DNA of 64,000 nucleotides from Acanthacorydalis orientalis. Its lineage: Eukaryota > Arthropoda > Insecta > Megaloptera > Corydalidae. The position numbers and the translations under genes are program-made. Below the pieces are notes generated by a model. It was not told where the DNA came from. It made no database searches and was given only the letters and a program-made list of their open reading frames with translations. The number at the start of each line of letters is the position of its first letter. The first letter of the stretch is position 1. Location of the stretch: positions 55,625,981-55,689,980 of the forward strand of contig CM068313.1 in NCBI GenBank assembly GCA_034766995.1, read 5' to 3'. This document shows, in pieces, positions 56,596 through 64,000 of this stretch.

Positions 56596-57137
56596 ACGGC
56601 GGCCGGGCGTCATATATGCGTGACTTGGTTGCAAGCGGTTTTCGGCGGGATTCTGAAAACGAGAGCGATGATAATAACTCTGATGAGGACAATGAATGGT
56701 TGGAAAGTGATTTTATGCTAAAAGTGCATAATTTTAGACGGAAGTCAGGAATACAGACAGCATCTCTAGATTTAAACAATATATAATAATGTTTACAATT
56801 CATTATTGGAGATGATTTCATAGACACACTTGTTGCAGAGTCATATAAAGTCGGTCACAAATGTATATGGGCAACCTCATATACTCAGTATGTTTTATGT
56901 AGTAAATTAACTTTACGGCAGAGAAGAAATTGTTTAAAAATAAGTTTGATATCGTTTATTACTGTACTTCAAAATATAATATTTACAAATAATAATATAA
57001 ACACAATATGTTGAGAAAAGAAGGTGTTTTCAATTCAGCATGCCATATTTATACACAAAATTATCTGGTCACACACAATAATTAAAACTCATGGACATAG
57101 AAATTTGTAAATTCCTGAATATTTTCGTTTGCAACAC
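56596..57137. other. Unassigned sequence with an acidic open frame
   Basis: The plus-strand frame at 56574-56783 is acidic and serine-rich (SENESDDNNSDEDNEWLESD) and overlaps the end of the transposase relic. Not recognised. The rest is AT-rich. Confidence 0.35.
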
Positions 57138-57264
57138 TAAAGCTCCGTGCACACTACTGACACGTCACGGCAAGACATGCACACAAATATATCTTCACGT
57201 GTTGTAGGGTACCACACACTGTACTTTTAACAACACCAGTTAGCCCATCTTGTGAAAATTCTCC

Positions 57265-57502
57265 GCCGCTTCCCTACGTTATAGTTGGAGATGAAGCTTT
57301 CCCGCTGAACTCATACTTACTTCGACCATGTAGTAGACATCACCTTGCAGGAGATGAAAACAAAAAGATATTCGATTATCGATTGACGAGAGCTCGAAGT
57401 GTCGTTGAAAATGCGTTTGGCATTCTTGCATCACGGCGCAGGGTGTTTCGTCCACCTCTAAACTGTTTTCTGTATGAATTAGACCGTTACAATATATTTT
57501 AG
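57265..57502 (+). pseudogene. Harbinger nuclease C-terminal fragment
   Basis: Reads SENSPPLPYVIVGDEAFPLN, YLLRPCSRHHLAGDENKKIF and DYRLTRARSVVENAFGILAS before RRRVFRPPLN. GDEAFPL carries one of the catalytic acidic residues of HARBI1-like nucleases, and NYRLSRAR...ENAFGILA.R is their C-terminal signature. The frame is open and ends at a stop. The N-terminal two thirds are deleted. Confidence 0.9.
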
Positions 57503-57934
57503 GCATCATGTCGTAGCAGTTTCACAACTTTATATTGCTATGTTTACTCTTGCCTAGATTTTAGAAATAATCTGTTGGGCGCTATCAAGATTTTTTGATA
57601 ATAATCACTGTTATAAAAAATATTTTAATAAATAATGTTTTTAATTTATTTTAGAGTTATTTTTACACCTGGAGGAACCAAATTGTGTTATTAGGTTATA
57701 TTATACTATATTATATGTTATATTATTTATACCAGATATTATACTATACTATAATAAACTAAAAAAAAAATACATTTTTATGTTATTTTTAATTAAAATC
57801 GACACGTTTTCAATTTAACTAAAAACTTTTCGAACTGAAATGTCAATTGACGCCTGATTCAAAAGTGTTACCACCTCACGAAATGTTTGCAGAAATAGAA
57901 ATACGTGAGAAAGTGTCACCACTAGTCGAGATAA

Positions 57935-60049
57935 AGCCTCGTGCACACTACTGACACGTCATACACAATCACGTAATAAGAAATATGTGAGAGTTAATTT
58001 TACATTGGTTTCAATGGTACCCGTGCACACTACTGGCACGTCACGTACATCCCGTCTAACACGTGTGGTTCTTATCTCGAGTAGCGTTAACACGTTCTCA
58101 CATATTTCTGTTTTTACAGATATTCCGTGACGTGATAACACTTTTGAATCAGTTGTCAATTGACATTTCAGTTTGAAAAGTTTCGAGATGAATTGAAAAT
58201 GTGTTGATTTTAATTGAAAATACATAAAAATGTATTTTATTATAGTATAGTATAATATAACCTAGTATGATATATAGTATAAATAATATAACATATAGTA
58301 TAATTAACCTAATAAAACAATTTGGTTCTTCCAGATGTAAAAATAACTCTTAAATAAATTAACAACATTGTTATTTATTAAAATATTTATTATAACAGTT
58401 ATTATTATCAAATAATATAAAAAATCTTGATAGCACCCAACACATTATTTCTAAAATCTAGGCAAGGGTAAACGTAGCAATATAAAGTTGTGAAACCGCT
58501 ACGACATGATCCCTAACATCTTGTAATGGTGTAATTCATACACAGAACAGTCTAGAGGCTGACGAAATACTCTGCACCGTGATGCGAGAATGCTAAATAC
58601 ATTTTCAATGACTCTTCGAGGTCTCGTTCATCGATAATCAAATATCTTTTTGTTTTCATCTTCTGCACGGTGATGTCTGCTATATGGTCGAAGTCAGTAT
58701 GATTTCAGTGGCAAAGTTTCACTTCCAACTATAACGTAGGGAAGCGGTGGAGAATTTTCACTCGATGGGCTGTCTGGTGGTGTGAAAAGTACTTGGTCTT
58801 GCACCTTTTTTCCAAGTAGAACTAGTGAACGGAAGCCTTTATAATTAAAATATTTCGAGCCTCCTCGAATCGGACACTGCATAGTGATGCTTCCCATCAA
58901 TTGCCTGCGATGCGGTTGAGGAATTGATTTTTAAACAAAAGTTTTTAATTTTTTCAGTCAACATTTTCCAAATGTTTTAATTTGGCACCGGCATGAAAAT
59001 TGGATTCAATCTCTTCTAAATAGCATCACAAACAGATCTATCTATCCTATTGTGCTGAATCCCATCCGATAACTGAATTGAAAGCTCTTGAAAGAGTTTC
59101 CGTGGCAAGAAATCTAAAAATAAAATGTTCAATTTAAAAAGTTTTGTAAACGGCAGGAAAAGGTGGAGACGCTGCACAGCGAATGTCATATTTTACGGTC
59201 ACCTGAAGTTTGAGAGGGAAATGTATTTTTTGATACTATCTTAACATACTCGAAAAACGACAACAAACATCAAGAACGTAAAGAATTCATCGACAGCTCT
59301 ATATTCTACTTCGCCACTCTACCTCTGAGAGCGAAGTACAACATATAGTTGTAGCATTATAAGAAAATAATAAATTAAGATAGTTGTTTTGTGTTAAATT
59401 TACCTTAAACACAGGGCAAGTTTTTCTTCCTTACTAATGACTTCTCGCATTTGTGTGTTTTCGGATCTTATATCCTCTTCGATAAGACCATACAGGTACT
59501 CGAACTTTTCTTTCGACATCCTGAAGTACATCTTGTACCGATTAGGGTGCTCTTAAAGCTGCTTTACAAGACGATGGTATTCACCCTTTTCTTTTTAAAT
59601 TTAGGTTATGAATCCACATTCTTTTCTTATGAATTTAATTATGAGCTATCACAGTACAAATACTTGCTGGTTCTTCATCAAACTCGGAAGAACTACTTGT
59701 TTCGCTCTCCATTATAATTTCAATAACAAAATCAATGAAGTCTATCTATATGATAGTGGCGCGCAAACAAGTGTCAATTGTGTGCACGCGGCTGCGCAAT
59801 ACAAAACTTGACAGTCACGCGTGATGATAGTGTGCAACCCTACAACACGTGTCGACACGTGTTGGCTGCCTGCCGTGCCGTGACGTGTCAGTAGTGTGCA
59901 CGAAGCTGAAGAACCGTACGCCTCAGGCGTGATGTGCATGAAGTGACAGTAGTGTGCATCGATACCATTGAAACCAATATAAAATTAGTTCTCACATTAT
60001 GTTCTTATCACGTGATTGTATGTGACGTGTCAGTAGTGTGCACGGGGCT
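57935..60049 (-). mobile_element. Nested PIF/Harbinger element
   Basis: Left AGCCTCGTGCACACTACTGA and mirrored right end share over 100 bp (AATCACGT.ATAAGAA, then TTGGTTTCAATGGTA), with TAA on each side (57932-57934, 60050-60052). Each end carries a second GTGCACACTACTG..ACGTCA motif about 95 bp further in. The right side has one more end (to about 59909), so several terminal modules are stacked. The minus-strand nuclease gene fills the middle. Confidence 0.82.
58500..59712 (-). pseudogene. Harbinger nuclease, minus-strand copy, decayed
   Basis: Starts MESETSSSSEFDEEPASICT at 59712, then (shifted) YKMYFRMSKEKFEYLYGLIE-like and EDIRSENTQMREVISKEEKL to a likely donor CTTTAAG|GTAAAT near 59405. 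After an intron-like gap: IDGKHHYAV-type and GSITMQCPIRGGSKYFNYKG, SENSPPLPYVIVG and a C-terminal part in broken frames to about 58500. GSETLPL replaces GDEAFPL, so a catalytic Asp is lost. Parts of the DDE core are deleted. Confidence 0.85.
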
Positions 60050-60136
60050 TAACGTGAAACCTCACCATTGTCTTAAAATTTCTCGGCAGTATTGGTTGTG
60101 CGTCTTTGCCGTCTTACAGTATTTTAATATTCGAAT

Positions 60137-60800
60137 AATGTCGAGAAAACAAATATATTAGAGAGAAAATTAATTATTTCTCTAAATGAAAAAGGATATT
60201 CACAACTGAAAATTGCATAAGTGTCTGGTATTCCACATAGTACAGCCCAGGATATTATCAAAAAATTCAAAACTGATAGTGTATTAGTGAATAAAGAACG
60301 ATCAGGAAGACTCAAAATATTAAATGAACGGGAGGAAAATCAAATTTTAAGGATTAATCCAAGTATAAGCGCTGCAGACATATGCGGGTATAAGGAATAA
60401 AGTATAGGAAAGAATTTGAGTCTGAAACAGTTCGTATAATCATCAGAAAAAATTGATATCATGGACGAGTTTCACGAAAGAAGCCATGGATAAGTAAATA
60501 GAATAGAGAAAAAGACTTGAAATCGCTAAAAACATGTGTGTCAGCCACATGATTTTTGGGATACTGTTATTTTTAGTGATGAGAGTAAATTTGAAATATT
60601 TAGTTCATCTAAAAGAAAAATTGTATGGAGAAAACCTGGAATTGAATACAGTAAAGGTGTGTGGTTGCATGTCGGTAGCTGAGGTTGGCAACCTTCATTT
60701 TATTGAATCCAAAATAGATCAGCTAGCTTATATCGATATTTTGAAGCATAATTCGTGAGCCAGTGCACAGAAATCAGGATTAGAAAACATATTCATATTT
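60137..60800 (+). pseudogene. Tc1-type transposase fragment (copy E)
   Basis: Starts MSRKQI, then in several frames: HNWKL-like helix, VSGIPHSTAQDIIKKFKTDS, VNKERSGRLKILNEREENQI, the first catalytic Asp region (SDESKFEIFS), YGENLELNTVKVCGCMSVAE and VGNLHFIESKIDQLAYIDIL. It breaks off at about 60800, where Harbinger sequence resumes. It is a different Tc1 lineage from copies A-D. Confidence 0.82.
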
Positions 60801-60807
60801 ACCTTAA

Positions 60808-61111
60808 CCACAGGGCAAGTTTTTCTTCTTTACTAATGACTTCTCACATTTGTTTGTTTTTGGATCTTATATCCTCTTCGATAAGGCCACGTAGGTACTC
60901 GAACTTTTCTTTCGACATCCTGAAGTACATCTTGTACCGATTGGGGTGCTCTTGAAGCTCTTTCACAAGACGATGAAACTCACCCTTTTCTTTTTAAATT
61001 TAGCTCATGAACCCAAATTATTTTCTTATGAATTTGATTATGAGCTATCACAGTACAAACACTTGGTATTTCTTCATCAAACTCTGATGAACTACTTGTT
61101 TCGCTTGCCAT
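60808..61111 (-). pseudogene. Harbinger nuclease N-terminal exon
   Basis: Reads MASETSSSSEFDEEIPSVCT, VIAHNQIHKKIIWVHELNLK, then after a one-base shift FHRLVKELQEHPNRYKMYFR and MSKEKFEYLRGLIEEDIRSK, stop, EVISKEEKLALWLR to a possible donor. It is almost the same as the start of the copy at 59712, but less degraded in the middle. Confidence 0.85.
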
Positions 61112-61629
61112 TATAATTTCAGTAATAAAATCAATGGCGTCCAGCTATATGATGGTGGCGCGCAGACACAAGTCATGTCAATTGTGTGCATGCGGCTGCG
61201 TAATACAAAATGTGACGTTCACGCATGATAGTGTGATACCCTACATCACGTGAAGGTATATTTGACTGCATGTTTTGCCGTGACATGTCAGTAGTGTGTA
61301 CGGGCCTTAAGTAGGGTTGATTTGTTATGTCTGACAATAAACTCATAAATCTGAATAAAGATGGAAATATTTTCGAAACCCTTGCAACGTAAATGGCTTT
61401 ATAACTATGATCTTATACAAAACAATTCTATTTTGAAGTTATTCAAAATAGAAAAGAAAATTCAATTTCATGTACTCACATTTTTCTAATCATAATTTTT
61501 TTGTTGACAATAATTAAAGGAAAAAAGTTGCCTATAAAAAATAGAATAAAATCTATTGTTCGTAGTTCTTAGAGAATATTTCAGTAATACAAGTATTTCT
61601 GAGGAAAGTGGGAGCTATTTTGCGACTCA

Positions 61630-61687
61630 TTAAAATTTTAATGCGACCCAACATTGGGTCGCGACTCATAGGTCGAAAAACGCTGAT
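61630..61687. mobile_element. hAT-like solo terminus
   Basis: On the minus strand: CAGCGTTTTTCGACCTATGA, then GTCGCGACCCAATGTTGGGT. CAGNG...TCGACC ends with GTCGCGACCC are common at hAT termini. No opposite end was found. Confidence 0.4.
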
Positions 61688-61694
61688 CTAGACC

Positions 61695-61800
61695 GATGCA
61701 CTGAAACGTCTTCCTGAGAGAGTTGATGTTGTTGGCGAAAATCGTCAACAAGACACTTCTTACGGGAGGACACTTTCCCCTCTACTGGAAACAGTTTTTT
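61695..61800 (+). pseudogene. Jockey-like reverse transcriptase scrap
   Basis: LKRLPERVDV followed, after a one-base shift, by LAKIVNKTLLTGGHFPLYWK corresponds to the start of jockey RT (ALVLLAKIFNAILR.GYFP..WK). It stops 70 bp before the candidate exon at 61872. Confidence 0.6.
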
Positions 61801-61871
61801 TTTACTAAATTTAGCTCTGCTTAATTACTTTTTATGTATTAGTAATTAAATTAATTTTTGTTTTAATTTAG

Positions 61872-61952
61872 GATTCCGAAGATCACAACACGAAGATTGA
61901 AGTTATTGAAAAATGTGAAAACCTATATGCTGCACTATCATTTTTCGATGAG
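61872..61952 (+). CDS. Candidate internal exon of an unidentified host gene
   Basis: Bounded by TTTTAATTTAG and GATGAG|GTACTG, 81 bp, phase 0 at both ends. Reads DSEDHNTKIEVIEKCENLYA then ALSFFDE, a soluble helix-like peptide with normal codon use and no stop. It joins in frame to the candidate exon at 49151-49171 and would continue past the window. The family is not recognised. Confidence 0.4.
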
Positions 61953-62615
61953 GTACTGTTTTATCAGTTAATTTATTTAATAATTAGGCTATGAAATTAT
62001 TGGATAGTATTTATTTTTTTTGATTTTTTTTAACGCCGTAAATCTTTTTTGAGAAACTAGTCGTTGTATACTTTTTTTAAAATATATTTCCGATACTTAC
62101 CGGTGGCCATTCTGGTTTTAATTCTTTATATTTGAGATGTTAAATCAAATTTTGCATCGTAACAAAGTTAAAATTAATTATTGAATGATTTCGAATAGTA
62201 TTTAAGTTTATATAAGGTAAGTAAATAAATCTAATGTTTAAGTGGGACAAATACATTTATTTAGTACATGGAATTAATGTATTTAGTAAATATTTATATG
62301 ATAATGTTTGTGTTTAAAAGAAGTTACGCAGTTATAGTTAAGTGGAATGCCTGGTTATCGTTCTACGTGACTTTGCGGTTCACAATTTCTAACATCAACA
62401 AATTTGTTTCTCTGCACATTTTGATCAATAGCTTTTTAAAAATTACAAATCACTCGAGAGGAGGAGTCAAGTCGAAAACGTTGTGTGAAGCATAGTTAAA
62501 AATTTAGACTTTGCTTACAGTATTCACAAATATGGTTGATATACATTTCGTTATCTTAATTAATGGTATCAAACTGTTTTTAATACATGATTTACATAGA
62601 AATATATTTAAATTA
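61953..62615. other. Unassigned AT-rich sequence
   Basis: If the candidate exon is real, this is its downstream intron. No repeat was recognised. Confidence 0.45.
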
Positions 62616-63334
62616 TTAGGTTGATGCAAAAATAATTGCGGTTTTTATTTTTTTAAGATTGGTGCCGGTCTTTCTAGTCACCACATTATCTCTTCTTATA
62701 GTCATGTGATATGTCATTGTAAATAATGAAATTAGTTTGCCCTCTTTATTTAAAATTATGTCTCTTGTTTTCATTCTTTAGTATTGTTGGATATAACCTC
62801 TTAAGTTAATCATGGGAAAAAAGCAAATTAGTACGATTTTGTTGTATGAATTTAAATTGGGATGTAAAGCAAAAGAAACTGCTCGAAATATCAAATTTGT
62901 TTTTGGCGAAGAGTCAGTGAACGTACAGCTCAACATGGGTTCACAAAATTTCGCAATAGAACTGAGAGCAGCGTTGATGACGAGGAGGGTCCGTTAGTTA
63001 GGAGGGTCAGTTATAGACAATAATGATTTAAGAACCATTATTGAAGCGGGCCCACGTAAAACAACTCGAGAGGTGGCAGAATAACTCAATGTTGATCATT
63101 CTACAGTTGTTCGGCATTTAAGCCTGATTGGAAAAACATAAACGCTGGATAAATGAGTACCGTATAAACTAAACGAATTTCAAGGAATTCGGCGGTAGAA
63201 AATCTGCTCTGCGTTTTTTTTTGCGTAACAAAAATGATCTCTTTCTTGATCGCATTGTCACATGTGATGAAAAGTGAATCCTGTACAATAATCAGGGGGG
63301 ACTAGTAGTGAATTAGACGAATTTTGAACACTTA
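62616..63334 (+). mobile_element. Irritans-type mariner, 5' half
   Basis: Starts TTAGGTTGATGCAAAAATAA at 62616 after TA. Code begins MGKKQISTILLYEFKLGCKA and KETARNIKFVFGEESVNVQ, passes RKTTREVAE, LNVDHSTVVRHLSLIGKT and VTCDEK (first catalytic Asp), and is cut at 63334 by a second mariner of the same type. Stops and frameshifts are common. Confidence 0.85.
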
Positions 63335-64000
63335 TTAGGTTGATGCAAAAATAATTCCGGTTTTTATGTATCGATTATAAAGTCATATCAGTTAAAAATT
63401 ATATTTATTAATCAAAATAAATACCATTGGTCTGCACACATTTTTCCCAACGAAACAAGTTTGTTCATTCCTACAAGATAAAATTCTGGAGTCTTGGAAT
63501 TAACGAATTTATTGAAAGTGCTTTGAGATGATGCTTGATCGTTGAAAACTTTCTCTCTTAGGAAATTACTCAAGTGTTTAAAAAAATTATAATCTATGGG
63601 AGACAGGTCCAGAAAGTAAGGTGGGTGACGTAAGGTTTCATAACCCAGTTCAATTATTTTTTTTAAAATTATTTGTGAGACGTATGGTCGGGCGTTGTCA
63701 TGAAAAAGAATCGGTTCTCTTCGATTGATTAATGGTGGCCGTAAAAATATGGGACTTCTCATGCATTTTTTCAATTTCCCGACAATATTTTTCTGCTGTT
63801 ATTGTTTCATCAGGATTTAAGAAGTAGTGAATTATGCCATTTGCTTATCACCAAATAGTGACCATAATCATTTTTTTATGAATCTTCGTTTTAGGAAACT
63901 GTTTTGGTACTTCTATGTCTGTCCACTGTGATAAACGTTTCTGATTGTTGTAGGGAATTCACTTTTCATCACATGTAAACTCTGTACGATCAAGAAATGT
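63335..64000 (-). mobile_element. Irritans-type mariner, 3' part, runs off the window
   Basis: Its end TTAGGTTGATGCAAAAATAA starts at 63335 after TA. The minus-strand frame 63774-63412 reads REPILFHDNARPYVSQIILK (second catalytic Asp), RHPPYFLDLSPIDYNFFKHL (third Asp) and FYLVGMNKLVSLGKMCADQW. Further right, toward 64000, are TCDEK and SQWTDIEVPKQFPKTK-like code. It looks inserted into the mariner at 62616, in inverted orientation. Confidence 0.88.

Larger units (their letters stand above)
57141..61307. mobile_element. PIF/Harbinger composite (outer unit)
   Basis: The left end AGCTCCGTGCACACTACTGA and the mirrored right end share about 80 bp (CACGTCACGGCAAGACATGC, then TTCACGTG.TGTAGGGTA). 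TAA stands directly on each side (57138-57140, 61308-61310), the 3-bp duplication expected of Harbinger. Inside are a plus-strand nuclease C-terminus, a complete nested Harbinger, a Tc1 fragment and a minus-strand nuclease N-terminus. Both outer ends look like the same (5') end of the element, so this may be a fused pair rather than one insertion. Confidence 0.8.

Noticed and set aside
56574..56783. Acidic serine-rich frame as a gene
   Set aside because: It overlaps a transposase relic on the other strand and has no start context or splice support; kept only as unassigned sequence.

Overview
The window is AT-rich eukaryotic DNA, most likely from an insect. The evidence is spliced genes with GT-AG introns, an animal-type gamma-glutamyltransferase, dense Tc1/mariner, piggyBac, PIF/Harbinger, hAT, RTE-like and jockey-like elements, and very many long (AT)n arrays. 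No bacterial operon, CRISPR array, rRNA or tRNA was seen. The order or species cannot be fixed from the sequence.

Host genes. One host gene is well supported: a gamma-glutamyltransferase (GGT) on the + strand, in nine coding exons from 1308 to 21904. The exons join in frame into 575 codons and keep a type II membrane anchor, the catalytic Thr of the autoprocessed precursor, and the substrate-binding Arg, Asp, Ser-Ser and Gly-Gly positions. Its long introns are full of transposon remains: intron 1 (9.2 kb) has two mariners, two TTAA elements, an RTE-like tail and a LINE; intron 2 a mariner, a pogo-like end and a Harbinger with a MADF remnant; intron 3 a Tc1; intron 4 a piggyBac derivative. Introns 6 and 8 are only 57 and 131 bp. 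A second host gene is only suspected: a first exon near 49018-49171 and an 81-bp exon at 61872-61952 that join in frame.

Region by region. 1-1300: GGT upstream region with Tc1 scraps, an (AT)n array and a near-perfect 104-bp palindrome. 1308-21904: GGT. 22-26 kb: microsatellites, a GC-richer island, a LINE tail, a duplicated repeat and a 330-bp hAT MITE with an exact 8-bp target duplication. 26.7-29.9 kb: an inverted duplication with arms of about 770 bp, then a roughly 117-bp tandem repeat. 30-37 kb: MITEs, a Tc1 with terminal repeats over 80 bp, a foldback element and dispersed repeats. 37.6-43 kb: a decayed but nearly full-length mariner and a GC-richer 5'-truncated jockey-like LINE. 43-49 kb: two Tc1 copies and an RTE-like 3' end with a 282-codon open frame. 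49.5-51.7 kb: a 430-bp AT mosaic, then two internally deleted mariners with clear terminal repeats. 52-57 kb: repeat fragments and a decayed IS630/mariner-type transposase. 57.1-61.3 kb: nested PIF/Harbinger elements with TAA duplications, two opposed transposase copies and a trapped Tc1. 61.6-64 kb: hAT and jockey scraps, the candidate exon, and one mariner inserted into a relative.

All transposase and reverse-transcriptase genes seen are broken or truncated, so the window looks like a graveyard of several transposon families around one intact housekeeping enzyme. No convincing new defence or enzymatic system was found. The most unusual features are structural: nested and abutting elements, opposed duplications, and the repeated junctions between transposon ends and (AT)n tracts.
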